Source of the DNA: Bradyrhizobium erythrophlei
GTDB lineage: Bacteria > Pseudomonadota > Alphaproteobacteria > Rhizobiales > Xanthobacteraceae
NCBI GenBank assembly: GCA_900129675.1
Contig: FSRD01000001.1
Coordinates: 2,035,501 to 2,099,500, forward strand
Direction: 5' to 3'
Length of the DNA: 64,000 bases
The translations under genes were made by a program, and so were the position numbers. Below the pieces are notes generated by a model. The model did no database searches. It had not been told where the DNA came from and saw only the letters and a program-made list of their open reading frames with translations. How positions within the stretch are numbered: the first letter of the stretch is position 1; each line of letters starts with the position of its first letter. Of this stretch, positions 45,965 to 55,208 are shown piece by piece.

Positions 45965-46100
45965 TGTCCCGGACGCGGTGCAGCGCGCTTGCGCTGCTCC
46001 GCAGAGCCGGGACCCATGGTGCCACAATGGACCCCGGATCAGCAGCGCATCACCATAGCGCGTCGAAGACGCGCGTGAGCGCGCTGGAGCTGCGCAGCAC
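45965..46100. repeat. Palindromic dispersed repeat before PBP1A
   Basis: GTGTCCCGGAC...GCAGAGCCGGGACCCAT and GACCCCGGATCAGCAGCGCATCACC are blocks of a repeat class frequent in the Bradyrhizobium group. It lies between convergent genes and carries several GC hairpins. Confidence 0.5.
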
Positions 46101-46112
46101 CCGGGGAACGCA

Positions 46113-48374
46113 TCACCTTCCGCCGAACACCCGGTCCATCAGCCAGCCGTCCAGTCCCGCCGCCGCTTCCGGGCGCGTCGACGATGCAGGCGGCGCGGAC
46201 GTCCGCGCCGGTGGCGGACGATAGCCGCCGCCGGATGGAGTCGGCGCGAGCGGGACGGGGGCCTGGGCCGTCGGCGCGGACGGCGCGCTGACCTGCGATA
46301 CGGTCTGCATCAAATTCGAGAACAGGCCGCCGCCGCCGGCTTGCGAATTCGGCAGGCTCGCCACCGGCACGCCCTGATGGGCGGCTTTCATGAATCGGGA
46401 CCAGACTTCCACCGGCAGGCCGCCGCCGGTCGCCTTCCTGGTCGGCGAGTTGTCGTCATTGCCGAGCCAGACTCCCGTTACGAGATTGGCGGTGTAGCCG
46501 ATGAACCAGGCGTCGCGGAAATCCTGGCTGGTGCCGGTCTTACCGGCGGCAGTCCAGCCCGGAATTTCAGCCTTGTGCGCGGTGCCGGAGATCAGCGTCT
46601 CCTGCATCATGGTGTTCATCATTGCGACATGGCGCGGTTCGATCACCTGACCGAGCTGATCGGCGGGCCGCATATACAGCACCTTGCCCTCACTGGTCCG
46701 GATCTTAGTCACGACATGCGGGGAGACGCCGAGCCCGCCATTGGCAAACGGCGCATAGGCGCCGACCAGTTCGATCACGGACACTTCCGAGGTGCCGAGC
46801 GCAATCGAGGCATTGGCGTCGAGCTTCGATGAAATGCCGAGCCGGTGCGCGGTGCGCACCACGTTTTTGGCGCCGACCTCGAGGCCGAGCCGCACCGCGA
46901 CCGTGTTGAGCGACATCGCCAGCGCCTGGGTCAATGTGACTGCGCCGAAATATTCGTGGCTGTAATTCTCTGGCTTCCAGCCCTTGACGTCGAGCGGCGC
47001 GTCCTGGCGGATCGTCTCCGGCGTCAGGCCCGCCTCGACCGCGGTGAGATAGACGAACGGCTTGAACGCCGAGCCGGGCTGCCGCTTGGCGGTGACCGCA
47101 CGATTATACTGGCTCTCGGCATAGTTCCGGCCACCGACCATGGCGCGCACCGCGCCGTCAGGCGTCATCGCCACCAGCGCGCCCTGGCTGACATTGAACT
47201 TTACGCTTTTCGCCGCGAGTTCGTCTATGATGGAGGCTTCGGCGACGCTCTGCAGCTTCGGATCGATCGTGGTTTCGACGGTGATGTCGCGGTCGATCTG
47301 GCCGACCAGATCGTCGAGCACTTCGCCGATCCAGTCGGCGACGTAGTTGACTGTGCCGGCGCCGGCCGGCTTCACATTGATCTGGGGATGGCCGATCGAG
47401 GCCTGGGCCTGCGCGTCGGTGATGAATTTGGCGTCCGCCATCGCCGCGAGCACGGTCTGGGCGCGCTGCGCGGCGCCATCCGGATTGCGGTTCGGCGCCA
47501 GCCGCGACGGCGACTTGACGAGGCCCGCCAGCAACGCGGCCTCGGCGAGGGTGACGTTCTTGGCCGACTTGCCGAAATAGCGTTGGGCTGCGGCCTCGAC
47601 GCCATAGGCGCCGGAACCGAAATAGACCCGGTTGAGATAGAGCTCGAGGATTTCGGTCTTGGGATGCTTGCGCTCCAGCCAGAGCGCCAGTTCGACCTCC
47701 TGCAATTTTCGCTGCAGCGTGCGTTCCTGGGTCAGGAACAGGTTTTTCGCGAGCTGCTGGGTCAGCGTCGAGCCGCCTTGCGAGACGCCGCGATGCAGGA
47801 CGTTGGCGACGGCCGCGCGTAAAATGCCGATCGGGTCGACGCCGTAATGCGAATAGAAGCGGCGGTCTTCGATGGCGATGAACGCCTTCGGCAGATAAGG
47901 CGGCAAATCCTTCAGCGAAACGTTGGCGCCGGCCATTTCGCCGCGCTGTGCCAACACGCTGCCGTCCATGCCAACAATCTGGATCGTCGGTGGACGCTTT
48001 GGAATTTCCAGCGACTGGATCGCCGGCAGATGCGCGCCGACCCAGACCACGACGCCGATGACCGCGATTCCCGCCCACAGGCCGAGCACCGCGCCCCAAT
48101 AGAGCAGGCGCGCAAGGCTGAAGCCGCCGCGCGATTTCGACCGCCGCCCGGCGCCGCCGCGGGACGCACGCGGTTTTCGCTCGCGCGGCGGTTCGTCATC
48201 ATCTTCTTTGCGGTTTGCGGATGGTTTGGCGGAAGATTTGGTCGAAGATTTCTTGGGCCTGTCCTCGGCGGCGGGGATGCGATCTTCCGGCGAAAGACGC
48301 AGCTCGGCGAGCGCGGCCGGAAGCCCGAAAAGCGGCTCCTTGCGTCCGCCGCTCTTTTTCCGTCCCAACGCCAT
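46113..48374 (-). CDS. Class A penicillin-binding protein (PBP1A type)
   Basis: A 753-aa bifunctional peptidoglycan synthase. It has a basic Lys/Arg-rich cytosolic N-terminus (residues 1-80), one membrane helix (about 95-120) and a GT51 domain with IEDRRFYSHYGVDP and GGSTLTQQLAKNLFL. The transpeptidase domain has the active-site SAFK in RQPGSAFKPF and AGKTGTSQDFRDAWF. A Pro/Ala-rich tail follows. It polymerises and cross-links cell-wall glycan at the inner membrane. ATG 48374 is preferred over GTG 48389. Confidence 0.93.
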   Translation of the reverse strand: MALGRKKSGGRKEPLFGLPAALAELRLSPEDRIPAAEDRPKKSSTKSSAKPSANRKEDDDEPPRERKPRASRGGAGRRSKSRGGFSLARLLYWGAVLGLWAGIAVIGVVVWVGAHLPAIQSLEIPKRPPTIQIVGMDGSVLAQRGEMAGANVSLKDLPPYLPKAFIAIEDRRFYSHYGVDPIGILRAAVANVLHRGVSQGGSTLTQQLAKNLFLTQERTLQRKLQEVELALWLERKHPKTEILELYLNRVYFGSGAYGVEAAAQRYFGKSAKNVTLAEAALLAGLVKSPSRLAPNRNPDGAAQRAQTVLAAMADAKFITDAQAQASIGHPQINVKPAGAGTVNYVADWIGEVLDDLVGQIDRDITVETTIDPKLQSVAEASIIDELAAKSVKFNVSQGALVAMTPDGAVRAMVGGRNYAESQYNRAVTAKRQPGSAFKPFVYLTAVEAGLTPETIRQDAPLDVKGWKPENYSHEYFGAVTLTQALAMSLNTVAVRLGLEVGAKNVVRTAHRLGISSKLDANASIALGTSEVSVIELVGAYAPFANGGLGVSPHVVTKIRTSEGKVLYMRPADQLGQVIEPRHVAMMNTMMQETLISGTAHKAEIPGWTAAGKTGTSQDFRDAWFIGYTANLVTGVWLGNDDNSPTRKATGGGLPVEVWSRFMKAAHQGVPVASLPNSQAGGGGLFSNLMQTVSQVSAPSAPTAQAPVPLAPTPSGGGYRPPPARTSAPPASSTRPEAAAGLDGWLMDRVFGGR

Positions 48375-48504
48375 ACGCACCGCCCACACCGGTCCCGCCG
48401 CACGCTAGCGCCCGGAATTTAAGGGTCGGTTACGCAAAGGTTAACGGGGGATTAGGAGGTGGGGCGGTGCGTGGTAAAGCTTGGCGGCAATCAGGAGAAT
48501 AAGC

Positions 48505-48930
48505 ATGGGCCACATCGATCCGACCAAGGAAGTTTTCGCGCAATTCCGTGCCAATGATCGGCCTGGGCCGATCCACATGCTCAATCTGGTGCGCTTGAGG
48601 GAACACGCGGCCTATCCCGACGGCCGCAAGGCAACCGGCGCCGAAGCCTATGCGGCCTATGGCCGGGAAAGCGGGCCGGTGTTCGAACGCCTCGGCGGGC
48701 GCATCGTCTGGCAGGGCAGGTTCGAACTGATGCTGATCGGGCCCGCAGAAGAGCGCTGGGATCACTGCTTCATCGCCGAATATCCAAGCGTCGCCGCGTT
48801 CGCGGAAATGATCCGCGATCCCGTCTACCGGGAAGCAGTGAAACACCGCCAGGCGGCCGTCGAGGATTCACGCCTGATCCGGCACGCGGTATTGCCGGTC
48901 GGCAAGACGTTTGGGGAGATTCCGGAGTAG
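48505..48930 (+). CDS. DUF1330-like small protein
   Basis: A 141-aa protein with the DUF1330 course: PIHMLNLVRLREHAAYPDG, a central Gly-Arg strand (FERLGGRIVWQGRFEL) and AEYPSVAAFAEMIRDPVYRE. The fold is a dimeric ferredoxin-like barrel with no proven activity. AGGAGAAT precedes the ATG at 48505. Confidence 0.82.
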   Translation: MGHIDPTKEVFAQFRANDRPGPIHMLNLVRLREHAAYPDGRKATGAEAYAAYGRESGPVFERLGGRIVWQGRFELMLIGPAEERWDHCFIAEYPSVAAFAEMIRDPVYREAVKHRQAAVEDSRLIRHAVLPVGKTFGEIPE

Positions 48931-49014
48931 CAGCGCGGAGCGTGCCCACCATTCCGGACGATGCTCTTTGAGAGATGGTGGGCACGGCGCGAAGGGCGCC
49001 TTTGCCCACCCTAC

Positions 49015-49045
49015 AAAAAATCGGCGGCCTCGAGGGACCGCCGAT
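49015..49045 (-). terminator. Rho-independent terminator of the binding-protein gene
   Basis: Read on the - strand, ATCGGCGG and CCGCCGAT form an 8-bp stem with a 10-nt loop, followed directly by a T6 run (A-run at 49015-49020 on the + strand). It lies 25 bases past the stop of the gene at 49070. Repeat blocks adjoin it on the left (48941-49014). Confidence 0.8.
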
Positions 49046-49069
49046 CGTTGATCAAGCAACGCGAGGCCC

Positions 49070-50296
49070 CTAGCCCGCCGGACCGGAATCCTCGAGGATC
49101 GGGCCGAACAGTTCCCAGCGTTCGCCGTTGAACTTCTGCATCTGCAACTGCTTGTTGACGCGATAGTCGTCCGGCGTGGTGCTGTTGACGATGCCCGGCA
49201 GCGACAGGTCGAGCTGGACATTCTTCAGGCTGGTGGCTTGCTTCATGACGTTCTCGCGCGTCAGGTCGTCGCCGCACGCCTTGAGAACGTGAATCAGCAA
49301 CTGCGAGGTCGAGTAGCCATAGGTGTTGAAGATCGAGTCCTTGTCGCCATCAGGATAGTACTTCGCCATGAAGTCGAGATACTTCTTCATGCCGGCATCG
49401 TCCTTCCAGGTCGGATCGAGCGGATCCTTGCCGTAATTGACGCTGATCACGCCCTTGGAGGCCTCCAAGCCCGCCGGCTTCATCACCGCTCCGACCGAGG
49501 TGGCGTTGATGTCGAGGATGTGCACCGGATGCCAGTCGAGCTCGGCGATCTTCTTGATCGCCTGTGCCGCCTGCTTCGGGGTCGAGGCGCTGAAGAACAG
49601 GTCCGCACCGGAGGACTTGATCTTGAGGATCTGCGAATCGATGGTCGGATCGGAGACCTCGTAGGAGGCCTCGGCCACGATCATGGTCGCGGCCTTGTCG
49701 CCGAGACCGGCCTTGATGCCGTTCAGATAGTCCTTACCGAGGTCGTCGTTCTGATAGAGGATTCCGACCTTGGCATTCGGATGATTCTTGATGATGTATT
49801 GGCCGTAGATGCGGCCTTCGACGAAGTAGTTGGGGTTGAAACCCATCGTCCACGGGAAATTCTTCGGGTCGGTGAACTTCGACGCGCCGGTGGCGGCGAA
49901 CAGCTGCGGCACCTTCTTGGCATTGAGATATTTCTGCACGGCCGCGTTCGAGGGCGTGCCGAGGATCTGGAACGTGAGCAGCACTTCGTCGCTCTCGACC
50001 AGCTTGCGCACCTGCTCGACGGCCTTGGGCGGCGAGTAAGCGTCGTCATACTGGATCAAATTGATCTTGCGGCCGTTCACGCCGCCCTGGTCGTTGATCA
50101 TCTTGATATAGGCGGCCTGGGTCTTGCCGATGGTCGCGTACGACGAGGCCGGTCCGCTGAACGGATTGGTCTGGCCGACCTTGATCTCGGTATCGGTCGC
50201 GCCGGTATCGTATTTCTTCTGCGCGTAGGCCGACGAGGCCGACAGCGCGATCGCGAGCGCCGTGCCGGTGACCAGATGGAGAATACCCTTCCTCAT
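49070..50296 (-). CDS. Branched-chain amino-acid-type ABC substrate-binding protein (copy 1)
   Basis: A 408-aa periplasmic binding protein with a signal peptide ending SSAYA-QKKYDTG and the Peripla_BP_6 course: TDTEIKVGQTNPFSGPAS, INDQGGVNGRKI, and a conserved ending GERWELFGPILEDSGPAG. It is the same length as, and very similar to, the gene at 50664, so the two are tandem duplicates. No LivFGHM components adjoin, so it must serve a transporter elsewhere. AGGAAAT lies ahead of the ATG. Confidence 0.9.
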   Translation of the reverse strand: MRKGILHLVTGTALAIALSASSAYAQKKYDTGATDTEIKVGQTNPFSGPASSYATIGKTQAAYIKMINDQGGVNGRKINLIQYDDAYSPPKAVEQVRKLVESDEVLLTFQILGTPSNAAVQKYLNAKKVPQLFAATGASKFTDPKNFPWTMGFNPNYFVEGRIYGQYIIKNHPNAKVGILYQNDDLGKDYLNGIKAGLGDKAATMIVAEASYEVSDPTIDSQILKIKSSGADLFFSASTPKQAAQAIKKIAELDWHPVHILDINATSVGAVMKPAGLEASKGVISVNYGKDPLDPTWKDDAGMKKYLDFMAKYYPDGDKDSIFNTYGYSTSQLLIHVLKACGDDLTRENVMKQATSLKNVQLDLSLPGIVNSTTPDDYRVNKQLQMQKFNGERWELFGPILEDSGPAG

Positions 50297-50409
50297 AATG
50301 CTTATTTCCTCATGTGTTGTGATTGAGCCGACGGTCTTGTCCCGGGCCTTGATCGGCCCAGTGGATGCCATCGCTGGGTGCGGATACTGGCGGAACGCTT
50401 GCTGCAATG

Positions 50410-50660
50410 CAAGGTGAGCCCTGCCGAAAAGGTGAACGATTTCAGCCCGACGAAAGTAGGATTGCTGCGGGGTGCGGTGGCCCAGCGCCCCTTCTCCCCA
50501 CCTGCGGGGAGAAGACCGGGATGAGGGGGACTCTCCGTGGGCAATGCTCGCGGAGGGTAGCCCTCACCCGAAGCCTTCGCTATGCAAAGGCTTCGACGTT
50601 TCAAGAACGGCCGCCGCAAGCGGCGGCCTATGCTTTCCCCGCAAGCGGGGCGAGGTAAGA
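50410..50660. repeat. Repeat hairpins between the duplicate genes
   Basis: CTTCTCCCCACCTGCGGGGAGAAG (50490-50513) is a strong hairpin, followed by GCCGCCGCAAGCGGCGGC near 50610 and CCCCGCAAGCGGGG near 50638. This is the typical intergenic palindrome class of rhizobia. It may separate transcripts of the two copies. Confidence 0.6.
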
Positions 50661-50663
50661 GAA

Positions 50664-51890
50664 CTAACCCGCAGGTCCGGTATCCTCGATGATCGGGCCG
50701 AACAGTTCCCAGCGCTCGCCGTTGAACTTCATCATCTGCATCTGCTTGTTGATGCGATAGTCGTTCGGTCCCGTCGTAATCGACATGCCGGGCAGCGCCA
50801 GGCTGGGGACGAAGCTCTTCAGGCTGGTGGCCTGCCGCATCAGGTTTTCGCGGGTGAGGTCGTCGCCGCACTGACGCAGGATCTGCACCAGCAATTCCGC
50901 GGTCGAATAGCCGTAGGTGTTGACGGTGTTGAGCTTGTCGCCCTCCGGATAGTATTGGTCCATGAAGGCGAAATAGGCCTTCAGGCCGGCATCGTCTTTC
51001 CACTGCGGGTCGGCCGGATCCTTGCCGTAATTGGTGGAAACGATGTCCCTGGAGATGTCGAGGCCCGCGGGCTTTAGCGTCGCCGACACCGGGCTCGCAT
51101 TGATGTCGAGAATGTGGACCGGCTTCCAGGCGAGGTCGGCGACCTTCTTGATCGCCTGCGCCGCGAATTTCGGCGTCGAGGCATCGTAGAGCAAATCGGC
51201 GCCCAGCGATTTCAGTTTCACGATCTGCGAATCGATGGTCGGGTCGGTCAACTCGTAGGACACTTCGCCGACGATCATGGCCACGGCCTTGTCGCCCAGC
51301 CCTGCCTTGAGGCCGGTGATGTAGTCGCGGCCGAGGTCGTCGTTCTGGTAGAAGATGCCGATCCTGGCATTGGGGTAATTTTTCAGAATGTATTTGGCGT
51401 AGATGCGGCCCTCCGACTGGTAATTGGGATTGAACGCAATGGTCCAGGGCGCATTTTGCGGATCGGAGAAGCGCGAGGCGCCGGTCGAGGCGAGCAGTTG
51501 CGGCACCTTCCTGCCGTTGAGGTATTTCTGGACCGCGGCATTCGACGGCGTGCCGATGATCTGGAAGGTGAACAGGACCTCGTCGCCCTCGACCAGCTTG
51601 CGCACCTGCTCGACCGCCTTCGGCGGCGAATAGGCGTCGTCATACTGGATCAGATTGAGCTTGCGGCCGTTGATGCCGCCCTGGTCGTTGATCATCTTCA
51701 GGTACGCAGCTTGCGTCTTGCCGATGCCGGCATAGGCGGAAGCAGGGCCCGAGAACGGCACGGTCTGGCCGATCTTGATCTCGGTATCGGTGGCGCCGGT
51801 GTCGTATTTCTTTTGCGCAAGGGCCGATGATGCCGACAGTGCAACGGCAAGCGCAGTCGTCGCGATTAGCCGGGTAATCCCGTTCTTCAT
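50664..51890 (-). CDS. Branched-chain amino-acid-type ABC substrate-binding protein (copy 2)
   Basis: A 408-aa paralogue of the gene at 49070: signal peptide ending SSALA-QKKYDTG, TDTEIKIGQTVPFSGPAS, and an ending GERWELFGPIIEDTGPAG. The lobes differ most in the middle, where the ligand would bind (for example GFNPNYFVEG against AFNPNYQSEG), so the ligand range may differ. GGGAGATAAC precedes the ATG. No permease or ATPase gene is near. Confidence 0.9.
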   Translation of the reverse strand: MKNGITRLIATTALAVALSASSALAQKKYDTGATDTEIKIGQTVPFSGPASAYAGIGKTQAAYLKMINDQGGINGRKLNLIQYDDAYSPPKAVEQVRKLVEGDEVLFTFQIIGTPSNAAVQKYLNGRKVPQLLASTGASRFSDPQNAPWTIAFNPNYQSEGRIYAKYILKNYPNARIGIFYQNDDLGRDYITGLKAGLGDKAVAMIVGEVSYELTDPTIDSQIVKLKSLGADLLYDASTPKFAAQAIKKVADLAWKPVHILDINASPVSATLKPAGLDISRDIVSTNYGKDPADPQWKDDAGLKAYFAFMDQYYPEGDKLNTVNTYGYSTAELLVQILRQCGDDLTRENLMRQATSLKSFVPSLALPGMSITTGPNDYRINKQMQMMKFNGERWELFGPIIEDTGPAG

Positions 51891-51989
51891 ATCGTTATCT
51901 CCCCTATGTGCCGATGGTCGAATGCCATCGTTGATGGGGAGTTTGGGGGAATGGTTGTGGCATTGCAAGGCAATGCCAGGGCGAGTGCC

Positions 51990-52352
51990 TTACGCCAGCC
52001 GGAGCAGGATCAACGCCAGCACAGCCGGTGCTGCCTGCACATACAGGATCCGGCGGCTGACGGTGGCGGCGCCATAAATACCGGCAACGATCACGCAGAG
52101 CAGAAAGAAGGTTTTGATCTGGAACGCGAAGCCGGGATCGCCGTGGAACAGGCCCCAGACCAGGCCCGCGGCAAGGAAGCCGTTATAGAGCCCCTGATTG
52201 GCGGCCAGCACCGCGGATTCGGCGGCCTTCTCGGGCGTGTTGCGAAAGGTTTTCAGGCCGAGCGGCTTGGTCCAGAGAAACATCTCCAGCACCAGAAAAT
52301 AGACATGCAGCGCGGCGACCAGCGTCACCAGGCCATTGGCGATCCAGATCAT
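51990..52352 (-). CDS. DUF1304 membrane protein
   Basis: A 120-aa integral membrane protein with four segments and the DUF1304 landmarks VAALHVYFLVLEMFLW, AANQGLYNGFLAAGLVWG and VIVAGIYGAATV. The function is unknown. GGGGGAC nine bases before the ATG at 52352 sets the start. Confidence 0.87.
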   Translation of the reverse strand: MIWIANGLVTLVAALHVYFLVLEMFLWTKPLGLKTFRNTPEKAAESAVLAANQGLYNGFLAAGLVWGLFHGDPGFAFQIKTFFLLCVIVAGIYGAATVSRRILYVQAAPAVLALILLRLA

Positions 52353-52524
52353 GGTGCGGTCCCCCAACCGGCAGCGGAATTCGGTTGGACGCTAGCATGC
52401 CCGGTGTGAAAAGTGCGGCGGCGACCAGGAATTGGACGAAAATGATGATGTCCGAAAACCGCCAGACAATCCGGTCCCGATCGCTGATGCTTCGATCGAT
52501 GCACCGCAACGCCAGGAAATGACA

Positions 52525-53010
52525 ATGATGCCGGGTCGTAACGCCAGCAAGACCTATGGGACCGTCAGTGCCGACAGGCAGAAGGCGATGAGCGGGCTGG
52601 AATTCGTTCAGGGGCTGGCCGACGGAACGCTGCCCCTCAACACGATCGCCCAGACCCTGGGTTATGACGTGGCTGAAGCCGCGAGCGGGCGCGTGGTCGT
52701 TACCGCGAAACCGAGCGGCATTCATCTCAATCCTGCCGGCACGGTGCACGGCGGTCTGGCGGCCACGCTGCTCGACAGCTGCATGGGATTGGCCGTCCAG
52801 TCGACCCTCGAGAAAGGCGTCGGGCAGACGACGCTCGAGTTCAAGATTTCGCTGCTGCGGCCGATTACGTCCGAGACCGGAGAGATCAGGGCCGAAGGCG
52901 TCGTGTTGAGCCGCGGCCGGCGTGTCGGCACCGCCGAAGGGCGCATCACCGATGGCAAGGGGCGTTTGCTCGCCCATGGTACAACCACCTGCCTGATTTT
53001 CGAGAGCTGA
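52525..53010 (+). CDS. PaaI-family hotdog thioesterase
   Basis: A 161-aa hotdog protein with the family motif NPAGTVHGGLAATLLDSCMG, where the acidic residue in LLDS is the likely catalytic one, and a terminal beta-strand ending GTTTCLIF. Hydrolysis of acyl- or phenylacetyl-CoA-type thioesters is expected. Several in-frame starts exist; AGGAAATGAC favours ATG 52525 (52519 and 52432 are alternatives). It ends four bases before the ada-alkA start, so co-transcription is possible. Confidence 0.83.
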   Translation: MMPGRNASKTYGTVSADRQKAMSGLEFVQGLADGTLPLNTIAQTLGYDVAEAASGRVVVTAKPSGIHLNPAGTVHGGLAATLLDSCMGLAVQSTLEKGVGQTTLEFKISLLRPITSETGEIRAEGVVLSRGRRVGTAEGRITDGKGRLLAHGTTTCLIFES

Positions 53011-53014
53011 TCGC

Positions 53015-54538
53015 TTGTCCGATATTTCCATGATGGATATGGACCGCACCGCCTGCTACCGGGCGATCTCGACGCGGGATGCGCGCTTCGACGGAAGGCT
53101 GTTCGTTGGCGTCAGGACCACGGGCATCTACTGCCGGCCGATCTGTCCGGCGCGCACGCCAAAATTCGAGAACGTGTCGTTCTATCCTTCCGCGGCGGCG
53201 GCGCAGGAGGCCGGCTTTCGCCCCTGCCTGCGCTGCCGGCCGGAAGTCTCGCCCGAGCTTGCGTTCTGGCGTGGCACCTCCAACACCGTGTCGCGCGCGC
53301 TGGCGTTGATCGAATCCGGCGGGCTCGACGGCGACGATGTCGAGGGCCTTGCCAACCGGCTCGGCGTCGGCGCGCGGCAATTACGGCGGCTGTTCGCCCA
53401 GCATGTCGGTGCGTCGCCGGTCACGGTGGCGCAGACGCGGCGGGTGCTGCTCGCCAAACAGCTGATCCACGAGACCGCGCTGCCGATGGCCGAGGTCGCG
53501 CTGGCTTCGGGTTTCAACAGCGTCCGCCGTTTCAACGAGACCTTTCGCGAATTGTTCGGCCGTCCGCCGGCGGCGCTGCGGCGTATCCGCGACAGGGGCA
53601 AGGACAAGCGTGAAGCCGGCGCATTGTCGGTTCGTCTCGCCTACCGGCCGCCCTATGATTGGGACGCGATGCTGGCCTTTCTCGCCGCCCGCGCCATTCC
53701 CGGCGTCGAGACCGTGTCGGAAAATGTCTACCGGCGCTCGATCGCGATCGGCGAAAATTGCGGCGTGATCAGCGTCGAGCCGGCGGACAAGAATCGTGTC
53801 GATGTCCGGGTACGTTTTCCCGATATGGCGGCATTGCCGCAGATCATCGCGCGGGTGCGGCGGGTGTTCGATCTATCGGCCGATCCCGATACGATCGGGG
53901 CGCATCTGGCGCTCGATCCGGCGCTGGCGCCGCTGGTGGCGGCGCGGCCGGGCCTGCGCGTGCCCGGCGCGTGGGACGGTTTTGAACTCGCGGTGCGCGC
54001 GATCTTCGGCCAGCAGATCACGGTCCCGGTCGCGACCAGGCTGCTCGGCAAACTGGTGCAGGCCTTTGGCGATTCGCTGCCGGCGGCGATGCGCGAGAGC
54101 GAAGGCCTCAGCCATTTGTTTCCGTCGACCGCGCGGATCGCAGGAGAAAATCTGACAACGCTCGGCATGCCCGGGGCGCGGGCGAGAGCGGTGACGTCGC
54201 TGGCGCGGGCGATTGTCGCCGATCCCGCGATCTTCAGCCGCGGCGCCAACCTCGAGGATGCGATTGTAAAACTGCGGTCGTTACCGGGGATCGGTGAATG
54301 GACCGCGCAATACATCGCCATGCGCGAGCTGCGCGAACCCGATGCGTTCCCGGCCGCCGATGTCGGCCTGCTGCGCGCCCTGGCCGATGCCGACGGCCGG
54401 CGTCCCTCGCCCTCCGAGTTGCTGTCGCGCGCGGAATGCTGGCGGCCGTGGCGCGCCTATGCGGCCTTGCATTTGTGGGCCGCCGGCGTCCAGCATCCCG
54501 CCCTGTCCGGAAAAATCGATGCCCGCGAAGCCGCCTGA
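53015..54538 (+). CDS. Ada-AlkA bifunctional alkylation repair protein
   Basis: A 507-aa fusion. The Ada N-terminal zinc domain has Cys40, Cys44, Cys71 and Cys74 (GIYCRPICPA, CLRCRP), with Cys40 the expected methyl acceptor from phosphotriesters. An AraC-type HTH follows (about 95-190), then an AlkA glycosylase with the helix-hairpin-helix LPGIGEWTAQYIAMR and the catalytic Asp in FPAADVGLL. It both senses methylation and removes 3-methyladenine. Start is TTG 53015 (GAGAG ahead) or ATG 53030. The ogt gene overlaps its 3' end by 20 bases. Confidence 0.9.
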   Translation: MSDISMMDMDRTACYRAISTRDARFDGRLFVGVRTTGIYCRPICPARTPKFENVSFYPSAAAAQEAGFRPCLRCRPEVSPELAFWRGTSNTVSRALALIESGGLDGDDVEGLANRLGVGARQLRRLFAQHVGASPVTVAQTRRVLLAKQLIHETALPMAEVALASGFNSVRRFNETFRELFGRPPAALRRIRDRGKDKREAGALSVRLAYRPPYDWDAMLAFLAARAIPGVETVSENVYRRSIAIGENCGVISVEPADKNRVDVRVRFPDMAALPQIIARVRRVFDLSADPDTIGAHLALDPALAPLVAARPGLRVPGAWDGFELAVRAIFGQQITVPVATRLLGKLVQAFGDSLPAAMRESEGLSHLFPSTARIAGENLTTLGMPGARARAVTSLARAIVADPAIFSRGANLEDAIVKLRSLPGIGEWTAQYIAMRELREPDAFPAADVGLLRALADADGRRPSPSELLSRAECWRPWRAYAALHLWAAGVQHPALSGKIDAREAA

Positions 54539-55040
54539 AACGTTCGGTCTCGACCGGCTGCAAACGCCGATTGGTGTGGCGCTGCTCGTCACCGATACCG
54601 ACGGCGTTTTGCGCGCGATGGACTGGGAGGATTTCGAGCCGCGCATGAAGCAGCTGCTGCGGCTGCAAGTGGGCGCCGTGGTGTTGCGCGGCGCACGGGC
54701 TCCCCAAGACCTCAGGACGGCGCTGTCAGGTTATTTCAAGGGCGATCTCGATCGCCTGACCGCGATCAGATGGCGCGTTGCCGGCACGCCGTTCCAGCAA
54801 ATGGTCTGGAATGCGCTGCCAGCAATTCCCGCCGGCACCACGATGAGCTACGGCGCGCTGGCGGCGAAACTGAAATCGCCGAACGCGATGCGCGCGGTCG
54901 GCCACGCCAACGGCTCAAATCCGATCAGCGTGGTGATCCCCTGTCATCGCCTGATCGGCGCCAATGGTTCGCTGATCAAATATGGCGGCGGGCTCGAGCG
55001 GAAGCGCTGGCTGCTAAAGCATGAGGGCGCGGCGATTTAG
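54519..55040 (+). CDS. ogt: O6-methylguanine-DNA methyltransferase
   Basis: A 173-aa suicide methyltransferase with the acceptor motif VVIPCHRLIG and the DNA-binding stretch MSYGALAAKLKSPNAMRAVG. It repairs O6-alkylguanine by transferring the alkyl group to the Cys of PCHR. Its ATG lies inside the last codons of the ada-alkA gene in another frame (20-bp overlap), so the two repair genes are one operon, probably activated by the methylated Ada domain. Confidence 0.92.
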   Translation: MPAKPPETFGLDRLQTPIGVALLVTDTDGVLRAMDWEDFEPRMKQLLRLQVGAVVLRGARAPQDLRTALSGYFKGDLDRLTAIRWRVAGTPFQQMVWNALPAIPAGTTMSYGALAAKLKSPNAMRAVGHANGSNPISVVIPCHRLIGANGSLIKYGGGLERKRWLLKHEGAAI

Positions 55041-55208
55041 GGCACAGAGATACGCGCCGTTCGACGGCGGCATAGCGAGTTTGCCGTCATCGGGCGCGCA
55101 TTCGCGCGACCCCGTGGCTCGCAATGACCGACGTCAGGTCCGTAAACCGCCAGACGAATTCCGAAACGGCCCGTAACGTCTCCATCACACACGCAATGGA
55201 GACGACCA

